Shown here: positions 10,815 to 23,192 of the stretch, piece by piece | How the letters are laid out: every line of letters begins with the position of its first letter | Numbering within the stretch: the stretch's first letter is position 1 | Assembly: GCA_026122225.1 (NCBI GenBank) | Contig: JANEZZ010001570.1 | Span: 3,286,001-3,350,000 of the forward strand | DNA from: Heloderma charlesbogerti | Taxonomy: Eukaryota > Chordata > Lepidosauria > Squamata > Helodermatidae | Reading direction: 5' to 3' | Length of the DNA stretch: 64,000 bases | The notes under the pieces: generated by a model | What the model was told of the DNA's origin: nothing | Databases searched by the model: none | Seen by the model: only the letters and a program-made list of their open reading frames with translations | Position numbers and translations under genes: made by a program

Positions 10815-13695
10815 TCATAGAATCATAGAATAGTAGGGTTGGAAGGGGCCTACAAGGCCATCGAGTCCAACCCCCTGCTCAATGCAGGAATCCAAGTCAC
10901 AGCATCCCTGACAGATGGCTGTCCAGCCTCGTCTTGAACACATCCAGTGCAGGAGAGCTCACCACCTCCCTAGGTCATTGGTTCCATTGTCGTATTGCTC
11001 TAACAGTCAGGAAGTTTCTCCTGATGTTCAGCCGGAATCTGGTTTCCTATAACTTGAGCCCATGATTCTGTGTCCTGCACCCTGGGATGATCGAGAAGAG
11101 ATCCTGGCCTTCCTCTCTGTGACAACCTTTCAAGTACTTGAAGAGCGCTATCATATCTCCCCTCAGTCTTCTCTTCTCTAAACATGCCCAGTTCTTTCAG
11201 TCTCTCTTTATAGGGCTTTGTTTCCAGTCCCCTGATCATCTTTGTTGCCCTCCTCTGAACCCTCTCCAGCTTGTCTGCATCCTTCTTAAAGTGTGGTGCC
11301 CAGAACTGGACACAGTTCTCCAGATGAGGCCTAACCAGTGTTGAGTAGAGGGGAACTAGTACTTCCCAGGATTTGGAAGCTATGCTTCTATGAATGCAGC
11401 CCAAATTGGCATTTGCCTTTTTTGCAGCCACATCACATTGCTGGCTCATATTCAGCTTGTGATCAACAACAATTCCAAGATCCTTCTCGCCTGTAGTGTT
11501 GTTGAGCCATGTATCCCCCATCTTGTAACTGTGCATTTGGTTTCGTTTTCCTAGGTGCAGAACTTGGCATTTATCCCTATTAAATGTCATTCTGTTGTTT
11601 TCTGCCCAGCGCACCAGTCTATCCAGATCACTTTGAATTTTGTTTCTGTCTTCCAAAGCATTAGCTATCCCTCCCAATTTTGTGTCATCTGCAAATGTGA
11701 TCAGCATTCCCTGCACCTCCTCCTCCAAGTCATTAATAAAAATGTTGAAGAGCACTGGGCCCAGGACTGAGCCCTGCGGTACCCCACTCGTTACCTCTCC
11801 CCAGTTTGAGACGGTCCCATTGATAAGCACTGTTTGAGTCTGATTCTGTAGCCAACTGTGGATCCACTGGATCGTTGTTTCATCTAGCCCACACTAGTTT
11901 GCTCAACAGGATATCATGGGGCACTTTGTCGAAAGCTTTGCTGAAGTCGAGGTATATTATGTCCACAGCATTCCCACAGTCCACAAGGGAGGTGACTTGA
12001 TCAAAAAATGAGATCAGATTCGTCTGGCAGGATTTGTTCTTGACAAATCCATGTTGGCTTCATGTAATCACTGCATTGTTTTCAAGGTGCTTCCAGATGG
12101 ATTGCTTTATCATCAGTTCCAGAATTTTCCCAGGGATTGATGTCAGACTGACTGGTCTGTAGTTCCCAGCTTCCTCCTTTTTAACCTTTTTGAAGATAGG
12201 GACCACATTAGCCCTCCTCCAGTCATCTGGCACTTCACCCACCTTCCATGATTTCTCAGAGATAATAGACAGTGGTTCTGAGAGTTCTTCTGCCAGTTCC
12301 TTTATTACTCTAGGATGCAGTTCATCTGGCCCTGGAGATTTGAACTCATTCCAAGTAATTGGGTGTTCCTTGACCATATGCCTATCAATCTCAAGCTGCA
12401 ATCCTGCCCCTTCAGCCTGTCCTTCGCCTTTGCCAGGGGGGGTCATAGACCCTCTTGGGAGAAGACTGAGCCGAAGTTGGAATTGAGCACCTCTGCCTTT
12501 TCTTTGTCATCTGTTATCATTTTGCCATCTTTATTTAATAGTTGAACCACCATTTCTTTCCTCTGTCTTTTACTATGCACGTATCTGAAGAAAGCCTTTT
12601 TGTTTCTTTTAGCATCCCTCGCTAACCTCAGCTCGTTCTCAGCTTTAGCCTTCCTGACACCATCCCTGCAATTCTGTGCTACCTGCCTGTACTCTTCTTT
12701 TGCTGCTTGGCCTTCTTTCCACTTCCTATATGTGTCCTTTTTTGTGTTCAGGTCATCCCTAAGCTTTTTGTGAAGCCACATTGGCTTCTTCTGTTGTCTT
12801 CCACCTTTTCTTCTTGTTGGAATGGTTTGTGATTGTGCCTTGAGAATTTCCTTTTTTAAAAGCTCCCACCCATCTTGGACTCCTCTTGTCATTAAGTGTC
12901 GCTTGCCATGGGACCTTACTGATCATTGTTCTGAGTTTCTGAAAATCAGCTTTCCTAAAATCCAGGGTACGCGTTCGGCTACACTCAGCTTTTGCTTCCC
13001 TTAGAACCAAGGACTCAAATACAACATGGTTGCTTTCCCCCAGAATTCCTGTAACTGCCACTTTATCCACTAAGTCATCTCTGTTGGTTAGGATCAAGTC
13101 AAGGATAGCCGATCCTCTAGTTCCTTCCTCTACTTTCTGGAAGGGGAAGTTATCTGCCACACAAGTCAGGAATTTCCTGGAGGGGCCATGTTTTGCAGAA
13201 TTTGTCTCCCAACAAATATCAGGGAAATTGAAGTCCCACATTACTACTACATCATGCTTCCTTAAAACATTAGCTATTTGCTTTTCAAAAGTGTAATCCT
13301 CGTCTTCTCCTTGATTGGATGGCCGGTAGTAGACTCCGACCACCAGGTTCCTTTTATTCTTTGCTCCATTTATTTTGATCCAGATGCTCTCGATGGGGCT
13401 ACCAAGCACCTCCTCCTGTATTTCTATGCACAGATATGTATTTTTCACATACAGTGCAACCCCACCTCCCTTTCTGTTCCTCCTGTTCTTTTTGAACAAG
13501 TTATATCCTTGAATTGCTGTATTCCAGTCATGAGAGTCATCCCACCAAATCTCAATTATACCTATCAAGTCATAATTTCTCTCTTGTATTAAGAATTCAA
13601 GTTCGTTCTGTTTGTTTCCCATACTCTGGGCTGTTACAATATAACTTGCCCATACTATATCATGGTCCCAATACAAATAACCAACTTACCATGTG
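10815..13695 (-). pseudogene. CR1 LINE ORF2 (endonuclease-reverse transcriptase), 5'-truncated and broken
   Basis: On the minus strand the order is endonuclease (about 13676-12890: LIQERNYDLIGIIEIWW, GGVALYVKN, VGVYYRPSNQ, DFNFPDICW, LGESNHVVFE), a linker rich in Lys/Arg (12892-12443), and reverse transcriptase (12446-11000). RT motifs seen are [46 protein letters not shown] (about 11955), SGVPQGSVLGPVLFNIFIND and FADDTKLGG (catalytic DD near 11690), then KLERVQRRATKMIRGLE. The frame breaks near 12890, near 12440, after 12060, near 11880 and in the C-terminus. The 3' end carries the CR1 signature repeat (ATTCTATGA twice on this strand, 10815-10830). ORF1 and the 5' end are missing, as is usual. 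This is a dead copy inside ANOS1 intron 1, antisense-neutral (same strand as ANOS1). Confidence 0.93.
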
Positions 13696-13867
13696 GTAAA
13701 ATATTTCCACCACATTTTTGCCTGTCTGTATATTAATGAAAATGTGATAACTTCTTTTTTCCTATTATGCATTCCAATATGCAGTAAAGGTTCAGGAGGG
13801 TTGAGGTTCCCTCACATTTGGAATTTAGTAAATCAGCTGCCTATATTAAGCTTCCATAAGGAATATA

Positions 13868-14015
13868 TGTGTTTTATTATAATGTTGTATTAAGTGATGT
13901 TGTATAGTGTTTATACTGGTGCGGTTGTGTTTTTTGTGAGTTGTTGTGAACCGCCCAGAGAGCCTCAGCTATTGGGTGGTATAGAAATGAAATGAATAAA
14001 TAGATTAATAAAATA
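13868..14015 (+). mobile_element. L2-type LINE 3' tail
   Basis: Contains GTTGTGAACCGCCCAGAGAG, CCTCAGCTATTGGGTGGTAT, AGAAATGAAATGAATAAATAG. It is the 3' end of an L2-like LINE, truncated at its 5' side. Confidence 0.7.
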
Positions 14016-14274
14016 TTACTCAGAGCTAGCAAGTCTTGCAGCGAGAGTGGTCTTTAAAGAGTAACTTGTTTTCCATGCTTTTTCTCCATCGTTTCCAAAG
14101 TTTAAGAATTCAAATTTCTATACAGAGTGCTGTTCATATATTTTGAAAGATATATGTATTTGTAGCTTTTGTTAGGTACTTTTAAATATTTGCTGAAGTG
14201 TTAATGTTTGTTGCACAGGAGCATTTTTTAAATATAACTTTTTTAGATCCTACTCACTTTCTTTGAAGCCAGAA

Positions 14275-14480
14275 AACTGGCTGTACTGCTGGATTACACT
14301 GGGTTGAACGTGCAACCCTCCCATGTCATGTGAACCCAGCCAGCGAGGCTTACGCAAGGGTCAAACAACCCTTGTGTAACCCGTGGTTTGTTTTAGGGTG
14401 GGAGCTGCATATTCAAAATGTCACCTGCATGCACCATGGCTCACCATGGGTTAAACAACATACTAGGAAGCTAAATCTAA
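14275..14480. mobile_element. Palindromic DNA element of the AACCATGG family
   Basis: ACTGGGTTGAACGTGC, GTCAAACAACCCTTGTG, AACCCGTGGTTTG and CACCATGGGTTAAACAAC give inverted pairings around the centre. The same word set (AACC...GGTTT) marks 30458-30765 and 32935-33365. The boundary is uncertain. Confidence 0.4.
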
Positions 14481-14562
14481 AATACTGGGAGAATAAAAAG
14501 GTCTTTACTTGGCACCGGAAGGAGTAAAAGTTCTATAGTAAATAGCATTTAAGATAAACTAT
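14462..14562 (-). repeat. Left arm of 101-bp inverted duplication
   Basis: The sequence beginning ACTAGGAAGCTAAATCTAAA is repeated in reverse complement at 15722-15822 with only 4 mismatches in 101 positions. The right arm is continuous with an L2-type tail, so this arm is the same L2 3' UTR segment in opposite orientation. Confidence 0.85.
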
Positions 14563-15087
14563 GACCAGCCCCAAAAGTCAGTAACTGGGGTGGAGACTCA
14601 GAATACTGTAAATACAGCCATGATAATCTGAATGGCTGCACTTTAGCACAGATTAAGGGATGGGTAAACATCCCCACAATTTACCACCTTATCCATGATC
14701 AACTTCTTCAACTTGAAATTAACATAAACTAGATTGTATTTTGATTGAGTACAAGTAGTATTTTCTTCTGTTTCACAGCATCTTATTTCTTAGATGTGTG
14801 CAATAGTCACCATCTGCTTTTTAAAAATGGACTTTTAATATATATCTGATGGAAGTAGATCTCTAATAAATCCATAATACAACCAGGAGGAAATAAAATT
14901 AACACACTATATTGGATAACCACTTTAGACTGTGCAGTCCTTCAAATACCATTCTGTCTCACAGGCCTATAAATTCAAGCACTTACTCTAAGAAAATCAT
15001 AACTGTTCAACATCTGGGAAATTGGTCTGGTTTTCAAGCCATTATCCAGGTTTATAGGGTTCCCCTCCGATACACATATTAAACTAG
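14563..15087. other. No gene seen
   Basis: AT-rich spacer inside the inverted duplication. Confidence 0.4.
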
Positions 15088-15182
15088 GGGCACAATTTTA
15101 TACAGGTTTAGACAAAAAGAAGTCTCAGCATTTTCCAGCCAGCCATGCTTTTTTCTGTCTGAACATGCATAGGATTGTGCCC
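15088..15182. mobile_element. Harbinger-like family B MITE, internally deleted
   Basis: Starts GGGCACAATTTTATACAGG, then GTTTAGACA, CCAGCCAGCCATGCTT and TCTGTCTGAACATGCATAGG, ending ATTGTGCCC. Flanks are TAG (15085-15087) and TAA (15183-15185). It is 95 bp against 134 bp for the full copies at 16233 and 47803. Confidence 0.65.
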
Positions 15183-15721
15183 TAAGTGTCTTTTAAGATG
15201 TGCTTCTGATTGCTAATTAGGAAGTAATCCTAACCATCAACAGAAAGCTGGGTGAATGAGGTTAGGATGGGGTGGGAATAATGCTTCATCAGCACACAGG
15301 TGCTCTACCAGTGGGATGGCACATCCACTGCAGAGCCCCCAATATGCAAACATAAATCTACTGCTGGTGGTCTGGTGGCATTCCAAGGGCAATGGGAACC
15401 TGTGGATCTGTCATATCCAAAGCCCCCTTGGTCCACTAGCATGCCCCTGGATCAAGACTCAAACCTAAGCTATGCCAGACCTGAGATGGCGTATGCATTT
15501 CCCTCCAATGGGTTTTAGTGGGAAGGAAAAGTGGGGAGGACAGATAAACCACTGGAACAGAAAGAGCAAAAGAGCTGCCTCCCACCTCCTGCCCCGGCAG
15601 GGCATTAGATGTGGTGCTGGCTCTGCAGAGGAGCTCCCACTCCGGATACATAGGCTTGTTCTAACTATCACCAAAGTAATTTTATTTAAACAGGGAATGA
15701 TTTTCAAACACTTTAATTTGA
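15183..15721. other. No gene seen
   Basis: Non-coding spacer. Open frames at 15256-15735 on both strands show no family features. Confidence 0.4.
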
Positions 15722-16018
15722 ATAGTTTATCTTAAATGCTATTTACTATAGAAGTTTTACTCCTTCTGGTGCCAAGTAAAGACCTTTTTATTCTCCCAGT
15801 ATTTTAGATTTCACTTCCTAGTCTTTTAGCTTTGGTGTTTTAAATCTGTATTTTAAATCTGATACGTTTTATTCTGATTGTTCTGTTATATTGTGGTTTT
15901 AAGCTTTCATATTTTATATTGTTTTTATGTTGTACCTCTGGTTTTAATTTTTGTGAACCATCCAGAGAGCTTCGGCTATTGGGCGGTATAGAAATGAAAT
16001 AAATAATAAATAAATAGC
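15722..16018 (+). mobile_element. L2-type LINE 3' region including right arm of the inverted duplication
   Basis: TGGTGCCAAGTAAAGACC and TTCTCCCAGTATTTTAG lead into a T-rich stretch and GTGAACCATCCAGAGAGC, TTCGGCTATTGGGCGGTATA, ending in (AAATAAAT)n. This is the longest of the isolated L2 tails; its first 101 bp form the inverted pair with 14462-14562. Confidence 0.75.
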
Positions 16019-16232
16019 CAAATAAAACTTAATCACAAGGTGCATCGCACATTACAAAAAAGTATGAAAGAAAAAAATCAGGACAATTTAAGCCTTAAAG
16101 AGCTGCATTATGTTTAATCAATGCATATAATCCAAAATATAAAAAATACAATTGCTGTAACCAAAGTACACATGCTGAGGATGTGTCGTAAGAACTGTTG
16201 TGTCAGCACAACTATACAAACTGATACATTAA

Positions 16233-16366
16233 GGGTGCCATCCTATGCATGTTTAGACAGAGAAAAGGCCTACAACTCCCAGCATGCCCCTGCTAGCCGT
16301 ACTGGCAGAGGCATGCTGGAAGTTGTAGGACTTTTCTCTGTCTAATCATGCACAGGATTCCACCCC
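16233..16366. mobile_element. Harbinger-like family B MITE, 134 bp, TAA target duplication
   Basis: Near-perfect palindrome: GGGTGCCATCCTATGCATG, GTTTAGACAGAGAAAAGG, CCTACAACTCCCAGCATGCC, then the complement back to CATGCACAGGATTCCACCCC. It is flanked by TAA at 16230-16232 and 16367-16369. A 3-bp TWA target duplication with a GGG-beginning terminus fits PIF/Harbinger. Confidence 0.8.
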
Positions 16367-16369
16367 TAA

Positions 16370-19254
16370 TCACTGATGCAGGCAATGCAAGCAGGAATAT
16401 GCCTATTTCTAAATCCTACTATATACGGAAGGAATAGATATTTTAGTTGAATTTTCAAGGTCAGGAATGCAAAGTCTAGGAACCAGTACAGAAGAAAAAA
16501 CTGTTTTCCTGAATTCTGCAATGACCCAGGTATCAACTAGTCACCACTGTATTTCAGTACCGTCAAAAAAAATGTTATACATTACTTTTAATATGCCAGG
16601 ATATATACTCATCCATGCCATATGTCATGACATACCAAATTTCATTTTACAGATAAGGAACCAGGGCTAACAATAAAGAAGTAAAACTATGTCCAATAAG
16701 ACAGCAGTCCAAACTGGCACCAAGACCAACCCCATTGGAAGACTCAAGGCTAAGAGATAATTACGTGTCTAAACCCACTTAAATCAAGTGTAACCTTTAA
16801 CCATGATGCTACTGAATAGGGTTCTAGATAATATAAAGTCCATGTTGTGTTTTACGTGTCTGGGAATGCCTTCACCTGCTACTTTAACCTTGGTGCTTTT
16901 TCAGAGCATAACCAGTAAACAGCTCCAAATGAGAGCTGCACTGCCATGTTCTCCAGATTGTAGCAGTCAGATCAACAAGATAGAATAATGATAAACAGAG
17001 TCATGAGGCACATGGGTTACTGCAATATGGTTCATTGCAGAGGAGGGTTTAATAAGTTTAATTTCAACCCCTACAGAACAGCACAAGTTATTCAAACCTT
17101 GGAAACAGGGCAGATCAATTCCAACAGCTACAAATGAAGACCACAGCCATAGCTGTATTCTTAGCAGGATTTTATTTATCATGTGAGTATCCTAACTCCT
17201 GCTCTTCCCCCAAGGAGCTTGAGACATGATGGTTATACACACATCAACCTTGTTTCACATGCTAGGCCGCAGGTTATCCAGTGAACTTGAGGGCTGAAAG
17301 GGAATTTAACAGGCTTCTTTCTGGTCCAATACCAATAGTTTAACAACTATGTAATGCAAAAGTAGACAGGAGTTTCTAAAATCATATGCATATAACACGA
17401 TGCAATTGTCTCATACAACAGAGCAAGACGCAAGCCTGTTCATATGCGACACAGATTTACCTGCCTTTTCTCCCCACATTTCTGCATCACGCCCTGCCCT
17501 GTAGTTTCAAACATCAATTATTACTCACAACAGCACAAATGTACTTTACTATTTATGTCACACTAAGCTTTTCTGACCAGTGAACACACACACAGTTCAA
17601 ACCTGTTTTCACTGGACCAATTTATGGTAAGGAAAAGTATGCATGCTTTGAACAGTAAAGAACAGCTCTGACAAATAACGACACTTGTACACTATTCCCA
17701 ACAGATGCTGAGCCAGTAAAAAGCATCATTCAGCCTACTTTAACTTCCTCTGAGACCAGCTTAGTAACTGCCATCAAAGCAAAGTCTCCATACACTAAAT
17801 CAAAGTCTCGTGCAGATGAATCGGAGTTCTCTTAGGACAGAACACACATGTCTTGTATTTTTTACTAAAAGACAATTGCTCCTGCTATTCAGCTATGCCA
17901 GGGTTTGGCTTCCTTTAAAATCTGAGACAGGTAATGAATTATTATGCAGTGGAATCATTTACAGTCTACATTAAAGACTTTTGAAATTGCTATAGTAAAG
18001 TAGCAGTGGTAAAGTCATCTTCATTTTCATGGCAGAACAGTGCAGCACACACCTGCTTGACCTGGTCATCTCTGGTACATCTCAAATACTGAGGGCACTA
18101 GATGTTTAACATATCCTTCTCCTCTTCTTCTCTTTCCCCAATTAAAAGAGAACAGAAAGTTTAGCATTTATTAACAAGATCACTTTACTTTCTGTATATT
18201 ACTGTTGTTTCATGTCTTAGAACTATTTAATCCCCTGTAATTTGGATAGATCACACTGTGCTTTCATAGGTTAGGGTTAAAGTCAGTGATTTCCAGTGGA
18301 TTTGCGGGGGGGGGGGGGGGGGACAGCCAGTTATTAAGTCTTAACTGAGTAATTTGCAGCTTATTTCACCCCAGCTAATTAAAATGTAATCACTATTGTT
18401 TGGCAATGTGCATTCTGTCAGCAGTTTTTACTTCAGAAAGAAATCATGCCAAGAAAGCACACACATAAAAAGGCCTTTCACTAGGAACTGGCTGGTGTAA
18501 ATTGCCTCCTTTAGCCAGTGAAACTGTAAAACAACAAGAGTTACAACCAACTGACAACAGTAGAAGAAAAAACTAATCCCCTTTTAATATAATTAACTGG
18601 GTTGAACGATTTCCTGCTTTTGATATATTCCCTTAAGAAAACACATATTCACAGAAGGTAGTTTTTGGTTTTAAAATCTAGCACATCCTTATCTATATGG
18701 ATTTGTTACTCACTCCTATTGCTAATTCAGGTGGATCACTAAGTGTGTGTGTGCATGCACACATGAGCATGCACACATGTGTGTACGTGTGTGCCTATTC
18801 TCTTGCATGTGCCATGCATACACACATTTATCCACACTGCGTTCTTGAAACAAAATGTGCTTTTACACATTTTCCTTCCTCCTGGTTCATGTGGACTGAC
18901 TGAGAATAATACCCTCTCTTCAAAATAGGCTTTGTCATGGACAGAAGAAGTTAAAATACCCTGCAACAGACTGTTCTGTGAATGTGAATTCCAGTGTTCT
19001 GTAGGATAACAGGAGTTATCAGAGTGCATACATTCACCATCTAGTCCTTATTTGTTTGAATTTGTCTTGCCCTGCTGTGCAAGAATCATCATACATATAT
19101 TATACATTCCAGTAAAGAGCTTCTCTAAAGGGTTAACATGTTTATCAAATGGGATGGAAGAATGCATTTTAATTTAATAAATAGAGGGGAAAGATCTTTG
19201 CTTTTTTTTTCTAGATCTCCTGTAACCTTACGTTACGAAGCAATGAATTGCCTG
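16370..19254. other. No gene; G-run, GT patches
   Basis: It includes a run of 17 G (18306-18322) and alternating purine-pyrimidine GTGTGCATGCACACATG patches (18740-18800) able to form Z-DNA. No exon is recognised. Confidence 0.45.
18306..18322 (+). repeat. G17 homopolymer
   Basis: Seventeen consecutive G, a length at which assemblies often miscount; could fold as a quadruplex. Confidence 0.9.
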
Positions 19255-19408
19255 AAGACATTATTTGCATTATATTTTATTTTATTCTTTTAAATATTTG
19301 TACTTTATTTTTATATTTTCGATTTTAGGTTTTTAAATGTTTGTAATCCACCCAGAGAACATTAGTTGTTGGGTAGATTAGAAATGTAATAAATAAATCA
19401 ATAAAGAA
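19255..19408 (+). mobile_element. L2-type LINE 3' tail
   Basis: T-rich stretch, TTTGTAATCCACCCAGAGAAC, GTTGTTGGGTAGATTAGAAA, ending AATAAATAAATCAATAAAG. More diverged than the other tails. Confidence 0.6.
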
Positions 19409-19636
19409 TAAGAGAGAATCTGGAAGTCCATAAAAATCAAGTATACAAAGAAAAATAAGCAAAATATGATGAACTATGATAAGTATGCTTTAGTAGTTTG
19501 ATACAGGATCCTTGACCCAAACAGGTATAGCTCAATCCTATAAATGTTTTGCTTAATATCTCCAGTTCAGTTCAGCACAACTTAGATCCAAGTAAACAAG
19601 TAAGGATTGCAATCAAGTCTCATTTTACTTTGCCAT

Positions 19637-19712
19637 GAGGACAGGAAGGCCTGGCGTGCTATGGTCCATGGGGTCACGAAGAGTCGGACACGACTTAACG
19701 ACTGAACAACAA
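19637..19712 (+). mobile_element. 5'-truncated BovB LINE 3' end
   Basis: GAGGACAGGAAGGCCTGGCG, GGTCCATGGGGTCACGAAGA, GTCGGACACGACTTAACGAC, TGAACAAC: this matches the last 75 bases of the BovB copy at 57179-60314 with only two differences, yet nothing further upstream is BovB. Confidence 0.85.
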
Positions 19713-19884
19713 CTCTCTACTGTAACACTTCTGTACTTCATCAAATGTAAGTAATCATATGTACACAGTGGTAACTGAAATTTGCATTCTGCTCGTATCG
19801 AATGTCAAAGCTTAAATCACAGGAAAGTACCAATTTTGATACTCCCATCAATCGGTGAGGCCTAAGCATCATCCAATATAGCAC

Positions 19885-20000
19885 CCTTCACCAGGCTGGT
19901 GCCCGCCACCAGTATTGGAATGCAACTCCCATCATTCCCAACCACAGTGATGGGAGTTGCGATTCAACACAGCTGTAGGACACCAGGCTGGGGAAAGTTG
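19885..20000. mobile_element. hAT-like palindromic MITE, degenerate
   Basis: CACCAGGCTGGTGCCCGCC at the left and GGACACCAGGCTGGGGAAAG at the right enclose ATGCAACTCCCATCATTCCC and ATGGGAGTTGCGATTCAAC, the standard 'TGGGAGTTG' palindromic core. Confidence 0.5.
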
Positions 20001-22017
20001 TTATATGCAATAGTTTCTCACATCCTAGCTGCTTTTTCATCCATACCCTCAGATTAAGTTTATGAGTATACAATACCTCTGCCCACTCTGTTTACACTCC
20101 CCACCCCCTGGCCAAAAAAAGGATACAGCGCAAGAGAATAGTGTATTTTGAGGATACATTTAGGTGGGTTTGTATCAAAAATCAAGTAATGGAGATATAA
20201 CAGGATTCTTGTCTTATATCAGAATTCTTGAACCACTCTGTCTACAATATGTACCGAATTCAAAATGGTTTTAGAATTTACGGATATGACAAATATGTCT
20301 GTATTAGTTTTAAGAGAAGCCGGGGGAGGGGGGGGGAGCTTAAGTCTCTAAATGACAGGTATGATCTACACCTAGATTAAAATTCACACCCGAGTCCTGT
20401 TGATTTCAATAGGGCTTAAGTACAGTTAACTGTACATATCATTGTAGCTTTACAACACACACAGATAGCAGCTTCCCACACTCTTGAGCACTTTGTAATA
20501 CACACAGGATGGCCACAAATACGCCCTCTTGTTAAACAAGGCACCTTTATTCCCTATCTTGGTCACCCGAAAGCCGGTCATGCAAGATGAATATCCTGAA
20601 TAGTTACATCACTGATTCTCTTCTGAAGCACAGACTTCCTTCCAGAAACTGAAGAAGATCCAAACACTACCAACAGGTTCACACTGTGTCTATGGCAGAG
20701 TTTAGAAGTCCATTAAATATTCTTCTGAGTAGCTTCTGTCCAGACACATGTTTGGATAGCAGGTTTTGAATATGGGAAATATAATCAGGCTGTAATCCTA
20801 TACCAGAAGTAAGCTCCACTGAACTTGATAGGACTTACTTCTGAGTAGACATGTACAAGACTGCAATATTAGTCTCATGACTCACAAAGGCTATGCTAAT
20901 CCAGACTTTTAGACTAACTGTGGCTCCAGGGCTTATTGCATTTTTGTACAGCTAAACCGGGAGATTATGATGTATAGTTTAAGCTTAGACAGCAATAGCA
21001 AAGAAAGCCTGGATGGTTCTTTTTTAAGCTTGATCAGTAGGATACAAGCGTATACAGTGTCCCACCACCCTCCAAAAAAAGCGTTCAGGTGCCACTACAT
21101 CTATTCTGCATAAAGGTTTTGCAACTCTGTACGATAAAACTATAGTGGCATGTAGCATCTGTCTTATAGGTAACAGAATAGAAGGATCTTTATCTTTTTT
21201 TTCTGCTGCACCAAAGTACATCGGTTTATATGAATGAATTTCTGGAGCAATCAGGCCAAGAAAACTCCACACAGTTTGCAAAAGATATGTTTTCCCAACA
21301 CACAGCAATTCTGCAGATCAAGCACCGCTGCAGAATCATGTTACCATCTTGTTATCACTTTTAAAATATCACTGAAAGAGACACTACAAATGGTTATCAC
21401 GGGTGCATACACACCCCCAAATTGCCACACACTGTCAAAATGTTTAGAATAGATAACAAGAAACCCAGTTATTGATCTTCATCCCACCCCTTTTAGCAGC
21501 TACTTATTCCAACTCAAACACACTAAGGGAGCCATTTATTTTCCATCTTTTTCCATACAAAGCAAAAACATGACATTCACATGAATACTCAAGGAGAATT
21601 ATTCCAGCACATTTGCCTGTGGCAAAAAGCACAGAAGCTATAACTTACACACCCTATGTTATCAAAATAACTGCCAGAGACAGAAATGCACAGTAAAATG
21701 GGACACCTGCAGAGATCTACAGAAGAAACTAACTTCTTCCCTCCTTGCCTTTAGGGTCACCTTTTTCAAAGCACCCTGTTTTCTGAATGTACAGGCCAAT
21801 CCTACGCAGTCAGGCAGGCTGTCACATAAACCCATTGATTTCAATGGAATCAGGTGCTCTGACAAGGATTGGGCAAGTTAGCGTACTGAACTGTTCTTGG
21901 CCAAACAAGTAACCGATCTTTGCAAGTCTTATTACAAAGATACAACTGTAGAATCTAGGGCGATATTCAACAAAACATGTTAAAAACAAACCCTCATACA
22001 TCTGCCAGGTCTGTCCT
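20001..22017. other. No gene; scattered family A pieces
   Basis: Family A copy at 20786-20870 (TGTAATCCTATA, GAAGTAAGCTCCACTGAAC, GACTTACTTCTGAGTAGAC) and a weaker one at 20360-20425. A palindromic element at about 21786-21882 has ends GGCCAATCCTACGCAGTCAG and TCTGACAAGGATTGGGC around CCCATTGATTTCAATGG. Confidence 0.5.
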
Positions 22018-22026
22018 TCTCTCTCA

Positions 22027-22096
<70 letters not shown>
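22018..22096. repeat. (CT)n(CA)n(GA)n compound microsatellite
   Basis: About 16 CT, 10 CA and 13 GA units in a row. The CT and GA blocks are complementary and the CA block forms the loop, so the locus is a large perfect hairpin. Confidence 0.95.
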
Positions 22097-22100
<4 letters not shown>

Positions 22101-22667
22101 AATCAGTAAAAATAAACTGAATCATTGATTTGGGATTGCAGGGGGTGGGAGAAGGAGTAGAAATCCCCTATCTTTTCAGGATTCTATCCCTCTATCTTTC
22201 TAGATTCAGGATTTGTACATTTCAGGGTTCTATCCCTCTATCTTCTCAGTAATTTCAGTATTCAAGCAAGTCATAGGAACACACTGGCCATGTAGTATGT
22301 AAGATGCTTATCAAAAATCACACCCGTCTCTCACAGGTCGAGTGATCCAGAATAACTACCATGCTTTGGTTAATCACAGTCACTATATAAATACTAACCA
22401 GGTAAGAATAGTAACTTCTTTAGCTCTCTGATAGATGAGAATAACACATCCATACTTATCCAACAACATACAATTCTATGCCTTATCATAAGTAACAAGG
22501 AAATGCCACCAAGTCTGCACTATTACTAATGCAAATGTGAAACATAACCCATTCGTTGAAAAAAAATGGTAAGGGGAAATCAGCTTCTTAAAAAGCTCTC
22601 TCCCCATTATATCCATGGGGGTGGGAGGGGAATGACTGAATGTTAAGGGGTAAATAATCTGCTTTAA

Positions 22668-22806
22668 CAGTTCAATGGGATTTACTCCTAGGTAAGTACA
22701 TGTAGGGCTGCAAAGAGTGCAGTCCTACGTGTGCCTGCTTGGAAGAAAGTCCCACTGAGTTCAATTAGGCTCACTCCCAGGTAAGTGTGTCTAGGACTGC
22801 TACCTA
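22668..22806. repeat. Family A pair (half copy and full copy)
   Basis: TTCAATGGGATTTACTCCTAGG to GGGCTGCA, then TGCAGTCCTACGTGTGCC, AAGTCCCACTGAGTTCAA, GTAAGTGTGTCTAGGACTGC, ACC followed by TAA. Confidence 0.65.
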
Positions 22807-23192
22807 AGAGAGCTTTAGATTGCTCCCTTATACTTCCTATACAAGTTTACCCAGTGGAAATCTGCATGACTTAATCTAGAATAACTACCATCTCCCGATA
22901 GCAGTCAGAACACCTTGAATTAGAAGTCTCACTCCACCTCCACCATACACAGGAGACACGTTCTGATGCTTATGTTAATTAATAAGGGGATCCGGTCAAC
23001 TGAACTGTCGCTCTCTGCTATCGCTAATGCGAGTTAAAATCTCCACATCCCCTGTAAGCGCGGGTTGAAAGTGGACACGAGTCCATCCCTGTGTCGCCAC
23101 CAGGGCCGGCAAGCCGAGAAAGGCCAACAGGAGTTACCTTCGGAGTAACTCATCCGCGTAAAAGGATGCTTAGGGGCAAAAGTAGCAGCCCG

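Noticed and set aside
10815..13695. Host reverse transcriptase or endonuclease gene
   Set aside because: Domain order, motifs and the ATTCTATGA 3' repeat identify a CR1 LINE; frameshifts show it is dead.
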